A DNA stretch of 64,000 nucleotides from Calliopum simillimum (taxonomy: Eukaryota; Arthropoda; Insecta; Diptera; Lauxaniidae). Made by a program: the position numbers and the translations under genes. The stretch covers positions 1,798,001-1,862,000 of the forward strand of contig OX638368.1 in NCBI GenBank assembly GCA_951812925.1, written 5' to 3'. Below are positions 34,801 to 45,079 of this stretch, one piece after another (the first letter of the stretch is position 1; each line of letters opens with the position of its first letter). The notes beneath the pieces were generated by a model. It was not told where the DNA came from, ran no database searches, and saw nothing but the letters and a program-made list of their open reading frames with translations.

Positions 34801-34990
34801 CGAAGTTTGTCGCCAGGCCCTTGAGTGGAATCCACAAGGCAGTAGAGGACGTGGTAGACCCAAAACCAACTGGAAAAGGTCGTTGGAAAAGGAAATCCAA
34901 GAATCGGGAAAATCGTGGCAAGAGATCAAAGTCATCGCAAGGGATCGTGACAAATGGAGAGATTTCATATTGGCCCTATGCTCCTCCTAG
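31886..34990 (+). CDS. RTE endonuclease-reverse transcriptase, intact, 1034 aa
   Basis: It nicks the target DNA and copies the element RNA into it (target-primed reverse transcription). The N-terminal APE-type endonuclease has its key residues: N in GSWNVRTL (about residue 70), E in LSECRW (99), Y in QAYAPT (171), D and N in MGDLNAKVG (207/209), D in NQIDHF (276), and the SDHHLL end (301-303). The reverse transcriptase has NYRGITLLSV, motif A FVDYSTAFDS (about 678-687), motif B GVRQGCLLSPSLF (about 736) and motif C DYADDICLL (about 778-786). A C-terminal region, YGCETW, CLRRIL, WIGHTLRKP, GRPKTNW, is typical of RTE-related elements. The start at 31886 is the first ATG of the frame; an ATG at residue 50 or 60 is an alternative. 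The stop TAG lies within the palindrome CTCCTAGGAG (34984-34993). No stop or frameshift interrupts it. Confidence 0.95.
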   Translation: MDRKTMGNNSPSGTHQSVVNPPASAACTSDLEVQETCIVRNDAPITGTNMVSQNFKILSMKIRTRIGSWNVRTLNEPGKIHQAVRELHKFNLEILGLSECRWNGAGEYVLPDGEKFLYSGRSQDDIHRDGVGFLLSKTAVKAVMEWKPVNERLIWCRFRTPSRNITIFQAYAPTELAERETKDEFYSQLAAAINSAHKNDIIMVMGDLNAKVGSENLNLEHVIGRHGLGARNDNGELLIDACNTAGLVVGGTLFPHKKCHKATWVSPNNTTENQIDHFCISRKWRGSLLDVRVKRAADIGSDHHLLVAVIRLKLAANKRPSEQSVAKKFDVLKLKNDEVRRSFVEELKTVPFDCGGSIETSWRAVKAAFLNSSEKILGFRPSNKKHWMSEETWGLVEKRRSAKKLRDDAKTRAQKNVAEKVFNSLNKEVRRSCRQDKRRMYNDLASEAESAANAQNLRQLYDITRRLSGRKLQQSRPIKDKNGNLLTSADDQLNRWKEYFCDILNPMSTTSLQPESPTTTAAMTRSSSRIQTPPPTIDEIVKAIQSMKNNKAAGIDQITAELLKACPITSAKILHPLLNKIWSEERLPEDWLHGMLVKLPKKGDLSECRNYRGITLLSVPSKVLTKVLLSRVSEKLDSAIRKQQAGFRRNRSCVDQINTLRIIVEQSCEWRAALQLVFVDYSTAFDSVSRENIWASLQRRGIAAKAINLVRAQYEGFKCSVLHNGLLSPTFTTNSGVRQGCLLSPSLFLIVLDDILDKALNKAKRGIQWNFTEHLEDLDYADDICLLSSKHSDMQSKIEDLVLESQKAGLKINVSKTKSMKLNASNDITFKAGSDDIGNVDSFTYLGSIISMDGGAKEDINSRIAKAKGAFAQLNKIWSSSVISTKTRVRIFDSNVKSVLLYGCETWLVTEQLTNKLQVFVNKCLRRILKVWWPRTISNAELHQKCKQKAIANEIKLRKWGWIGHTLRKPHSEVCRQALEWNPQGSRGRGRPKTNWKRSLEKEIQESGKSWQEIKVIARDRDKWRDFILALCSS

Positions 34991-35019
34991 GAGTTAAAGG
35001 AGAATACATACATACATAC

Positions 35020-35837
35020 AATATAATTTTCAATTCTCGCATACTGTAAGTGCTTTAACACTTGAACGCATTATTACATATCCTAGGTACATATGTGCCA
35101 TGTCAAAAAAAATTTTGTACTTTTTCAAATTCAATTTAATCAGCGTTAATAATTTGAAAGTTTTAATGCGTTTACAATTTATTGCTCCTATGAATTAAAA
35201 TTTCTATATGTTATTATTTTGCAACTTTAGTTCTTGACGGGTTAAACTATTTTATGGCAGAGTCTTTTGAACATTTAAACCACCCACAATATTAGATTCT
35301 ATCACTTAAGTATTTTATGAAACAAAAAAAAGTATGTGAATAACAAATGCAACATCGATATTCCGAAAAAAAAATTTATACTGAACGATAAATGAATGAT
35401 GATTAAATTCTGAGAAAGAAAATTATAGAAATCTATATTTATATAAATGGCTTGATAAACTGATTTTGATCTGGTTTTGTTAGCTATGTCTCTAATCGAA
35501 AATTTACAATATTTAAAGATTTGTTAGTAATTAAAATGTAAAAATACAAAAATCGAATTGTTTGGCCCTAAGCTCCTCCTAGGAGTTTAAGGAGAATACA
35601 TACATACATACATGGTTAAGGTAATTCACTAAGAACTCTACAAGAATAATGTTTGGAGTGTTAAGGAGGAAAAAGATATTCAAAAATTTCAGCAATTAGT
35701 TTTCGAAAATAAAATAAAATAATCACGAAAATAATTGGTGACACAAAAACACTAATAGCTTTATCATGTATGACGAACGAATAAAGTGACTGATTTTCAC
35801 TCACTAATGTCAACTGATTAAAACTTTGACTTAAGCG
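35020..35837 (+). repeat. 818-bp direct repeat, downstream copy
   Basis: It begins directly after the (CATA)n tail of the RTE and ends at TTTGACTTAAGCG, where the upstream copy joins the RTE 5' end. It is about 99.8% identical to 30706-31523 by eye. After 35837 the sequence continues uniquely (TTCATTTTAGTTC). The stretch TATCATGTATGACGAACGA near 35763 has an inverted partner at about 35935-35955. Confidence 0.95.
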
Positions 35838-36373
35838 TTCATTTTAGTTCAAAGTTTAAAGTGTGTAAGCATAAGCTTCATATCATCTCTCAACTCGAAG
35901 GACGTAAGCAGTTGATGAAAATCAGTTACTCGAATCGTTCGTCATACATGATAGGACTATGAGAGTACACTGTTTCTTGGGGAACTATAAAAATTGGATT
36001 AAAAAAAAAAAATGTTCCGTAGGTCTACGGAACTGTAAGAGTGGGCGTTTATCATACAATAGTAGGGGAATAGTGTCGGGTGTGGGCATCTTTTTGTATT
36101 CGACTCAAAACTTTAGATCAAATGTATATTATGCGGATATATAAATGGAAAGATAGAGACCTTAGCTAGCTATTGGTGTAGAAAGTAAATTGATTTCGTC
36201 AGTTTGAAAAATTATATCAAAAAGATAGTGAAGTGATAAGTTAAAAAAAATTTTTGAGTCGGTTGTGATTACCTTTAGAAATCGGCTTAAAATGGGAAAA
36301 TATGAAGTTAAACGCTACCAACTGGAGAAGAAAGCAAAATTAATTTATTTTGGAATCTTTGAATCACACAAAT
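35838..36373. other. Non-coding, possible left side of a pogo-like remnant
   Basis: GTGTCGGGTGTGGGCATC at 36075-36092 resembles, inverted, TCGGTTGTGGGCACCC at 36766-36782, which may be decayed ends of the element whose gene fragment lies at 36374-36650. Otherwise nothing is recognised. Confidence 0.35.
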
Positions 36374-36650
36374 TCAACCAATTCTGCTCAACGGCTTTAA
36401 CATAATCAGCGTCACTGAAAACGTCTGGAATGGCATCGTGCCTGTTGCCCTAAAACCAGACTTGATTGTCTTCCGCGTCAATGCCAGATCAATTTTTTTG
36501 CAGACTAAGCTGGCTAGGTGACGTAATTCTAGCCCTTGGCATTGCTCTTTTACCAAGCATGAATTTTTTATATCAATCCATGACCACCATCTGCTCCTCG
36601 GTCCACTTATCTGGAAACTCAAAACAGAGATTTTTTGGAAAATGGTATGA
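36374..36650 (-). pseudogene. Pogo/Tigger-like transposase remnant
   Basis: On the minus strand one frame reads FPDKWTEEQMVVMD and KKFMLGKRAMPRARITSPSQ, similar to the end of a CENP-B-type DNA-binding domain in pogo-like proteins. After a shift in frame the text is LTRKTIKSGFRATGTMPFQ, typical of the end of the DDE domain (GFRATG(I)xPF). The catalytic middle is missing and a stop and a frameshift are present. Family assignment rests on these two blocks. Confidence 0.5.
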
Positions 36651-36812
36651 CCCCTTACCACTAAAAAAGCGTAAAAAGTCATAAGAACACCATTTAAATT
36701 AGTTATGTGTGCATCCAAAGCGATATTTCAGTAAAACACTCGATCTAAATAATAAAAAAAAAGAGGGGTGCCCACAACCGACCCAATTGGGTGCGCACAA
36801 CCGACAGACACT

Positions 36813-38840
36813 TTGAAAAGCAATAAGCACATTGTGTTGTGTGAACGTTTTGGTTGCATTCGGTTTTGAATCACAAAATATAATAAATTTACTGCATAAA
36901 TATAGATTGCATTCAGCTTTGATTGAGATTCACTTCGATTTATCGCACTTGAATATGATTGAAAAAAACGTTTGTGTTGACTTTCACTTCATGGACCAAA
37001 TGCTCTACATAAAGCAATCAATTATGAACGTGTGGCTTATGCTGCTGCATTTTCGAGCGCATGCAGCAATAAAAATCACAACGCAAAAATAAACGAATTT
37101 AAAATCAAATAAAACTTTTCTGTTAATTGCCATTAAAAAATCATTAAATGAAAAGTGCCAAATATACATGTGGCCGTCGTACATCAGTGTTACCATTGCG
37201 TAGGATTATCGTGCGGTAAAGCACTAAACATCATCACACTTTTCTTTCAAGCTTAATCCTTAAATTCACTTTATTTAGTAATTAGGCAAAATATATATAT
37301 AAAAAAAAGCATATATTTCTATTTCTTAATTTCTAGATTTCTTTTGCTTATTTATGTTCCTTTTTTATAGCTTTTTAATGAACGTGTTTGTGTTGTCACT
37401 TTTATTGCCTTTGCTATCTGTCAACATTTTAGCGCGCTCTTTTGAAAGATAGTTCTTGGAAATACTGCTGTTGCTGCTGTTGCTGTTGTTGTGACTTTTT
37501 TCGGAGGTGTACGTACTCGTACACATAGCATTTTATTGCCAAACACTTAAAAATTATGGGCAACAAAAACAATTTAGCTTAGTAATTTCAATTTGCTGTC
37601 ACATTTCAGTATTCGAAACTATTTTTATGAAACACAAATTTTTTAGTTGCATATCATAAAATAGAAAAAGGGTCTCCAGTGGGGTGCAAATTGATCGAAA
37701 ATACAAAGTAAATAAAAGAAGAATAATTTGCAAAACCAGCATCAAGCTAAAAGTACGTAGGATATTATTTTCATTTGAAGAAAAGATTTTATTTTAACAA
37801 TTTTTTAATGATTATCTGTTAAAAATGATCGAGCACGTATTTTTAAATTTTTTTTTTAAATTTTTAAAAAATGAATATAACTAATTGAGTAAATAATTTT
37901 TTTTCCCTAAAATGAATGATAACAAACTTGTACAAGAGTGAACAATTTGATTGTTTATTAAAAACAAGCTCAAGAACTAATATGAGCTCTAACCTTAATT
38001 CTGAATTTTTTAACCTAATTTCTCTTTTCACTTCTGTTTAAATATCCGTTTAGTTTAGATTGGAGCTCTTATTAGTTCTCGAGATACATCGATTTTTCGA
38101 ACATAAAATCGCCCCATATAATCTAAGAGAGGGCATGTTATAGTTCAATGTACTTGATATAACATTAGGATGACATTTATAGAACAGGTAGGCATGTAAA
38201 GGGTTTTCCAATAGGGACTTGACAACTATTTTTTTTTTGAATAAAACGAAAACTATTTGAGATATTTCAAAAACGTTATTATCGGCTTGAAGTACAATGA
38301 AACCATTTATAAATGTAACTCGACTTCGTTCATATGGCCAACGCGGTTACGTGTACATCGGTCGATGCGCCAAATGCAAAAACGAGAAACTGACCAAAAT
38401 AAAAATAGTTCAAAACATTACTGAACACCTCAATTACCGATTCGAAAAAACTCGCCTTTATTATTTTTCCCAACCCAAAAACTTTGATGAAAAATGTTTA
38501 ATAGTAAAATGTTGTTATAATCTACTCGAGCTACATACGTAATTTTCGGCGCACGACCTCGGTATTACTTCACAACATAAAACAAAAAATGGTAATTTAG
38601 ACTCATAGTTTCACAGTAGTTTACCAAAAACATATGACCAATTCTACGAGAAAACGAACCAACTCTCAGGACGAATGTCGCTGATTGCGCTGTAACTTTT
38701 TGCCATGGTATTTTGCTCGATCTGACTAGACATGTATATTTTTATTTTGCCCGAAACCGGCAGGGGTTTTCAAATAGGTTAATTTTATATTATTTCAATA
38801 TTTTCAATTCGAATCGTTTATGTTGACTATATGAAAATTA
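36813..38840. other. Non-coding; one unrecognised small frame
   Basis: Mostly AT-rich with GTTGCTGCTGTTGCTG at 37466-37490. A frame at 38297-38542 (81 codons, GRCAKCKNEKLTK) has two close cysteines but no recognisable fold, start context or neighbour; I do not call it a gene. Confidence 0.3.
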
Positions 38841-39019
38841 TACTAATTTTATGAACTTTAATCATTATTTGCAAGAATCGAAAATTCCATGCAACATATG
38901 TCACCATAGCCATGTTTAGTAGTTTTTTCTCTTATCCTAATTGTCACAATTTTCAAAGTTGAAAAATGCGTTGAATTTTCGATTTTTGCAAATAATGATT
39001 AAAGTTCATAAAATTAGTA
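38841..39019. repeat. Hairpin repeat, 179 bp
   Basis: TACTAATTTTATGAACTTTA and ATCATTATTTGCAAGAATCG at the left pair with their near complements ending at 39019. The loop is about 75 bp. TA is at both tips, so a Tc1/mariner-type MITE is possible. No coding content. Confidence 0.75.
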
Positions 39020-39099
39020 CAAAAAGCGAAAAAGCATAACTTGCGTTGTTAAATGAGTTTCTGATTTGGATTTACCAATGCTCCAAGATCATATTTGTA

Positions 39100-39505
39100 T
39101 GGTGCGTTGCTAAATCACTCACGAACGTTATTGAAACTGATTTTCAGTCACAATAATGATGGCAGTGGCTGAGTTCGATAACGTCCGCGTCTATCACACG
39201 ACAGGTTCCAGGTTCAAATCTCCCCATTACCAAATAAAAAAATATTTATTTGAAAAAAAATTGAAAATTAAAAAAGATAATAATATCAATTCAGAAAAAT
39301 ATTAGAATTAAAAAAATAAAAAAATATATTTTTTTTGTATTTTATTTGGCAACGCGCGTTGTTAAATCACTCACGAACGTAGTTGAAAATCATTTAGCAA
39401 AGTGCGTTGTTAAAACTGCTACGAACGCGCCATGCTCAAAACTTTGGCCGCAACGTTGTTAAAATAATCACGCTTCTGCCACTTTTAACAATGTTGTTTT
39501 CTCGG
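39100..39505 (+). mobile_element. Nonautonomous element with tRNA-like segment and CGGTG end
   Basis: It has direct repeats of GCGTTG(C/T)TAAATCACTC with ACGAACGTTATTGAAA-like text at 39103 and 39358, then a partial one at 39402. The right end GTTTTCTCGGTGTA reads CACCGAGAAAAC inverted, like the CACGGAGAAAAA tips at 11 and 17 kb. The left tip was not found. A tRNA-like segment (39161-39231) lies inside. Confidence 0.5.
39161..39231 (+). other. tRNA-like segment
   Basis: Box A is AGTGGCTGAGTTCGATAACG and box B is GGTTCAAATCT (39211-39221). The middle CGTCTATCACACG matches the 11-kb segment (TCTATCACACGGA). The sequence ends ATTACCA. The acceptor stem is imperfect, so it is a tRNA relic or tRNA-derived promoter and not a tRNA gene. 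Confidence 0.55.
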
Positions 39506-40910
39506 TGTACATTTTCAATTCGTATATAATTTATATGGGAAAAAATCTTCCTGAGGGAAGTTTGACCCCCAAAAGCCTCCCGTGTGCACAGGCCTAGTAA
39601 GTCATATGTCGAAAATTATGGGATTTTTGTGATACGAGTTCAGCAAAATGTTCATAACTTCGGTTCCCGCCGGCCAATTCTTTTTTTGTTTTTTAGGATG
39701 TGAAGAATTTAATCAGGTTTCAAAATATGTAAACCTTGTATACCAAGGGAAAAGTTTTGGAAATTCCAAAAAAAATAAATAAAATAAATCCAAAATTTAA
39801 ATTTCAATATATTTAACAGTACACTAAGGACTACCGTTGACGTATATGGAATACTAACCGAAAATTTACTTTTTTTTTTTGTAAAAATGTCGTATTTTTA
39901 TTATCAAAAATTTTAAACGGTTTTAACTATTTTTCCATAATGGTAATCCTAGTGTCTGTAAAGCATATTGAAATTTAAGAAAAAAAAAAATCTGAGTTTT
40001 TGGAGATATTTCAGTTTGAAAATTTTTTACTACTTTTTTCTGAATTTTCAAACCGTTTCCCTTACAATGCATGATTATGAAAGAGACTACTTAATAAGAT
40101 ATTTTATCTCAAATTGTTCCACGTACAAGCTTTTGTCGTAGTAACAATTTCTTTTTCACAATTTAGACCAGGTATTATTTGATTCAAAAGCATTCTGATC
40201 TGTGCTACATATTTCATTGTAAGTTAAGTAAGGTTAGACGGGCTGTCTAATAAACAAATTGTCCAGACACACTTAGACCAAGATTGTTCCATTTGAAGGG
40301 GTAAAACCTTCAACAAGCAGGTTCGATTGTTTGGAAAAATGAAAAATTAAGAGGGAACCACCGCATCATCACCGACATTCTTCTTCCATGAAGCAAAAAG
40401 CATTCTTTGATCTGGCAAGGCAGCTGGCAATCTCGCCGATATTTTAATGATCGCAGCAGCGGCGGCGCTGAAACATGAGTTTTGCCAACTTTAAATGAGC
40501 GCAGTTGTTGTTTTTTTTCGTTATTTTTTTATGAAAAATAAGAGAGAATGGCACACAATACAAAATAAAACCAACTACGATACGAGAGTACACGCATATG
40601 AGAAAACAGCAAAACAAAAAAAAAAAAAAAAAAAAAATACACTCATACAACAACAACAATACGTATGAGTGTAAAAACAACAGCGACAGCACAACAAAAA
40701 AGCGAAACCGAAAAGGTCAAAAATCTATTTCAAGGTTAGATTTACACAAGTGCGGCGGCTGCTGCTGCTGCTTCTTCCTCTTTTTTTTTATATTTCGTGT
40801 TTTTGTATTTTATTATTATTTTTCACTAAACAACAAATATTATTATTGTTTTTGTTATTAATACTTATACATATACATATTTATCTTATTCTTCTTCGAT
40901 AGAAAACTAT
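39506..40910. other. Non-coding AT-rich stretch
   Basis: Long A- and T-runs and CAACAA/GCTGCTGCTG tracts (40640-40770). No gene was recognised. Confidence 0.3.
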
Positions 40911-41135
40911 CAGGCGTGTTCGATCGGAATCGGAATGAAATCAATCTGAAGATGCTCTGCGTTTTGATAATGAATACCACATCGGATTTACGTTTCAGTA
41001 AATCGGATTGAAACCAGTAGACAATTTTATTTATTGCAATAAAATTTAAATTCCATTTTGGTTTTCGAAACGCAGAGCACCTTAAGCTTGATTCCATTTC
41101 GACTCCGATCAGAATCGGAATTGAGAACATGCCTG
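40911..41135. repeat. Hairpin MITE with CAGGC(G/A)TGTTC tips, plus a detached extra arm
   Basis: CAGGCGTGTTCGATCGGAAT at 40911 pairs with the inverted copy ending GAACATGCCTG at 41135; the inner blocks CTCTGCGTTT and AAACGCAGAG also pair. A third arm (GGAGCACCTTAAGATTGATT to GAACATGCCTG) is at 41463-41525. The CAGGC tips are hAT-like, but no 8-bp duplication was found. An unrecognised 75-codon frame sits between (41216-41443). Confidence 0.72.
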
Positions 41136-41525
41136 CATATTTTTTTGTTTTAAAAGTCTTTTTTGTCATTTAAATATTTCTGTTGAAAATTTAAAAAAGA
41201 AATATCAAAATTTTATTGTTTTGCCATGTAACTCCAAGAAGGGCAGGAAACCAATTAGGACTTAAAAGACCCATTAAAAACGAAACCCGGAAGTCAGCCG
41301 GCAAACATTGGGATCCAACTTCGCAAAACACATCCTCGAAACGATTCTTCGAACAGAAAATATTAGAGAGAATGAATAGCACTAAAAACTGGGAAAGTGG
41401 AACTGAAAGTGTCCTGACTAGACATTTGCTAAGGCATGATTAAAAATATATTAGGCCCTAATTGGAGCACCTTAAGATTGATTTCATTCCGATTCCGAAC
41501 TAAATCGGAATTGAGAACATGCCTG

Positions 41526-43119
41526 ATTTTATATCATTTAAATACGTAACAAACAAACTTTCTATGAAAACAGAGTTCCAATTTTTTCATTTTTAACAAA
41601 AGTGCAGACTACTTGTATAAAAAGCTACGTATTTTCGATTGAACGCGTTTAATTTGATGAAACATGCAACTGCTATTTTTGTTCCTTCAATAAAACCTTT
41701 TTATAAACCAGCATATCGTTCCCTTTTCCCCTTAATCACGAAACAACAAGCTGTTTTTTTTAATATAAAAGAGAGTCGGAGGAATTAACTCATGTATTCC
41801 GAAATTTTTTTGAGAGTTGAAAGCAATACATTACGCGATATAGGGGACGAGGGGTCCATAAATTTTAAACTATCATTGCTATACATATATCAAAATAAAA
41901 AAATTACACAACACAATATGCACCCATTATAAATCCGGGATATTTTCGGGAGAATCCAGGACTGTTAGTCAGCCTAGATTATATTGACAAACGAACAGTT
42001 CCCGCACTAGGCATTCCTAATTAAAAAATTATAGGGACCACCGTTACATCTTATAGAAGCCCTTGTTGGGTCTACGCTTTTGGCGCCAAGATTCTTTGGC
42101 AAACAAAACAAAATTTTCTAGTCGGGTAAACATGAATCCATATTCATATCTCGGGAACATTCCTTGATGAACTATTTAATAAAAAGAAAAGATCCTATTT
42201 GAGCTATATATCTATGGACTTTTGACAAAAGGACTTAACTCGAGATAAGACAATTTTCCAGTTTAGTACTAAATATAAAATTTAAAAACGATTCTTTTGG
42301 GCTAATTGTCAAGTTTCTATGATTTTTAGTTTCAGAGAAATTGGGCTGTCCGATAATTCACGTAAGATTTGAATTTGCCGCTATGTGTGCGGTAAAGTAT
42401 TGCCAACCAAAAAAAAAAAAGACAGTTTGACAGCTTGTCAGCTTAGGGTTAGTAAAAATGCATTGAAATGGAGAAGATTCACACTGCATCCACGAAATTC
42501 AGCCACATTATTGAGAAGCAGTTTGTTGTTAGCTCTCCTAAAAATTTCCCAATTTCGTGTTAGGTTGTTTTGTCAAAATGCCACAGATTCAAATGTTATG
42601 TACATATTATCATTGCATTCAATTCAATCATTTCATTTAGATATTCCCTTTAATGAAATTAACAAATATCCGGCAACAAAAATGTCAGATGATTGAGTTC
42701 ACAAGATTTACAGTTTAACTTAAGTGTTATTTCTGTTGTTGATACGTATTGTTATTGTATTTTATTATCAATAGTATGAAAATTGTTGTTTTTGTTGTAC
42801 TTGTTGAATAGAAATTTTTAGTTAATTTATACATTCAAGAGTTGTGTGTAAATTTGCATTGACAATTGTTAGAACAAATGTAGCAAATGTCATGTGTTGT
42901 GATGATGATGACTGCAATTTATTTGATGCAGTGCGTAAATGTTATGTGCATAAAGAAATTGAACATGGTTTTTTAAACAAGGTCATGTGAGAGATATATA
43001 AAATTATGAACAAAAGTTTTGAGATCATCACTCAAATAGTTCCAGTAGTTTCCAGAATGGAGTAGTTTTGTGAAGACTCCAAAAAAAAAAAAAAAAAAAA
43101 ATAAAGAATTTTCTCAAAA
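41526..43119. other. Non-coding AT-rich stretch
   Basis: No gene, RNA or paired repeat was recognised. TTGTTG tracts around 42735-42800 look host-like. Confidence 0.3.
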
Positions 43120-43123
43120 TTGT

Positions 43124-43959
43124 ATATATGAAGCAATCCACGCCAAGTGTACCAGCTCAAAATTTTTTTTTTTCTCCGATTTCGCTCAAAATTGGCGTTT
43201 TTAGTCATTTTCATGAAAAGAGTGTTTTTTTTCGAAAAATTATAGCTTACACTAAAGTGTGGCCCTATGCTCCTCCTAGGAGTTAAAGGAGAATACATAC
43301 ATACAAAGTTTGTAAATTGATAAATATAAGTTCATTTTGAAGTGTTCTTTTTATAAAAAAATATTTCCAAAAAAATTCACACATATTTCTAAGACGATTC
43401 TAAGCATTTTTTGCCTGGTACACTTTTTACGTAAGATGCTTTCCTCTCGAGTAAGAAAAAAGATTTTTCCTGCTGCAGGCGTTAAAAAGCCAATAACTCC
43501 CATGTAGCCTCCGAATCCCATCTTGAATCATACATCATTTTAAAGGTTATAAATTATGCTTTAATTTAAAGTACTTTAAAAAAAAAAATCTAAGGGGTGT
43601 TTTTTTAAAAAAATTCAAAAGTATTTTTAAGTGTAAAAAATTTGGTCAAAAAAAAATTTTTTCACCAAGAAATATTTTTTTATAAAAAGAACACTTCAAA
43701 ATGAATGGGACCAGTAACTTAGATTTATCAATTTACAAACTTTAGTGTAAGCTATAAATTTTTGAAAAAACACCCTTTTCATGAAAATGACTAAAAACGC
43801 CAACTTCAACACACTGTATTTTAACAACAAATAGCACTTGGACCAAATCCATCCGGATTGTTGTTCTTGCACACCGGATCTACCATATTGCCAAATTTGA
43901 GCGAAATCGGAAAAAAAAATTTTTCATCTGGTACACTTGGCATGGATTGCTTCATATAT
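43124..43959. repeat. Foldback element with 4-bp TTGT flanks and an RTE tail inside
   Basis: ATATATGAAGCAATCCACGC at the left and its near-complement (ATATATGAAGCAATCCATGC inverted) at the right, followed inward on both sides by CCAAGTGTACCAG and TCCGATTTCGCTCAAA. TTGT flanks both ends (43120-43123, 43960-43963). The left arm is interrupted by a 45-bp RTE tail at 43261-43305. No coding content. Confidence 0.75.
43261..43305 (+). mobile_element. 45-bp RTE 3' tail inserted in a hairpin arm
   Basis: GGCCCTATGCTCCTCCTAGG and AGTTAAAGGAGAATACATAC are identical to the end of the RTE. It is bracketed by AAAGTGT (43254-43260) and AAAGTTT (43305-43311), a near 7-bp target duplication. The matching uninterrupted arm elsewhere (28 kb: CACCAAAGTTTGTGAATTGA) shows the insertion point. 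Confidence 0.85.
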
Positions 43960-44684
43960 TTGTTAAATTGACTACTTTTGTCTGCAAGTCATAAATAAAT
44001 TTGTGTCAAGTTGTTTAAATTAATTGTTAAAAAGCAAATCCACCCAAAAATGCACAAAATTAAGTTGCACAAATTATGGGTACAGTAACTTTTTTTCGTT
44101 TCTTCAATCGTTGTGTTGCATGAGAACTAGCGGTGAAAAAAGCAAAACCAAAAATAAAAAAAAAAATCCTTAATCTATTTATAATTGGCATATTTTATAT
44201 TGTTCAACAAACAACAGAATGGCAACAGTTCCAGCTTTCAACCGATTTCCACTAATCTTAACGCTAAAACACGAAATTCCTTCCATGTTTGCTCGTCATT
44301 AACGCGCATTATCGCATGCGATAACAATGCATATGCCAGCAACAATGCACATATTTGTGGCGGCAAAATTACTAAATATGGTTGCAACTATGTTGTATAC
44401 AAAAATAAAATCAAAAATCTAAATGCAACAACAAATGCAAAACTAATTTAAGAAAATTTAAGAAAGAAAAACAAGTAATGAAAAAATACCATTTTTTGCA
44501 TTCGGTCTTTCCTTAGCCCTGAACACCTTACAAACACACACACACCCAGCCATGGCGAGCGACAGTCCTTTGCTTTGACTTTGTATATACTGTCGGGAGT
44601 ATCTCGGTCTTTGGTTTTTCTTCTCCTACAACTTTTCCAGCTGACTTTTGGTGTAAGACGGTATCTAGACGTTACTCGGCGGTA

Positions 44685-45079
44685 GGAAATAACGCCCAAT
44701 AAAAAAATTAAATAACACCCAATTATTGAAATGAAATATCATCCAAATCGTTTTTATATAAATTTGTGCGATAGTCATTTTAGAAATAATGCCCAAAATT
44801 ATTTCGTTAAAAATTTGGGCGTTATTTCATTAAAAAAAAATAAAAACGAAATAACGCACAAAAACAAAAAACGAAATAAAATTCCAAACGCCATAACTTC
44901 GCTAATTGAAGATATTTTTGAGCAATTTTTACTGCGTTCTCTTCAGCATTTTATCCCTTAGCCAATGGTATCAAAACATCTGGCAAGATAAGGTCCATTT
45001 TGTCACGAGTTGTCACGTAAATGAAAATAACTTGGGCATTATTTTGATTTTAGGCTATATTTCATTGGGCGTTATTTGC
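44685..45079. repeat. MITE with AAATAACGCCCAAT ends
   Basis: AAATAACGCCCAAT at 44687-44700 faces ATTGGGCGTTATTT at 45064-45077. The same word, in parts, recurs inside (GGGCGTTATTTCATT at 44817, CGAAATAACGC at 44848). No target duplication was clear. No coding content. Confidence 0.65.

Larger units (their letters stand above)
31524..35019 (+). mobile_element. Full-length RTE-type non-LTR retrotransposon
   Basis: The element starts GGTAAGGGGTCAGAATATGC and ends in a (CATA)n tail at about 35019. It has a 362-bp 5' UTR, one long ORF and a 3' UTR of only about 30 bp, the layout of RTE elements. Four other 3' ends of the same family are in the window (23.8, 31.3/35.6, 43.3, 59.8 kb). With an intact ORF, complete 5' leader and nearly identical flanks, this copy looks recent and possibly active. 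Its flanks are 818-bp direct repeats rather than a normal short target duplication. Confidence 0.93.

Noticed and set aside
30706..35837. Simple haplotype duplication (assembly error) as the explanation for the 818-bp repeats
   Set aside because: Not excluded, but each repeat joins a different, exact end of the RTE, so both junctions must be real or jointly misassembled. Kept as a test and not as the main explanation.
38297..38542. 81-codon frame with CAKC
   Set aside because: A single CxxC without a partner and no homologous wording. The surrounding sequence is non-coding in character.
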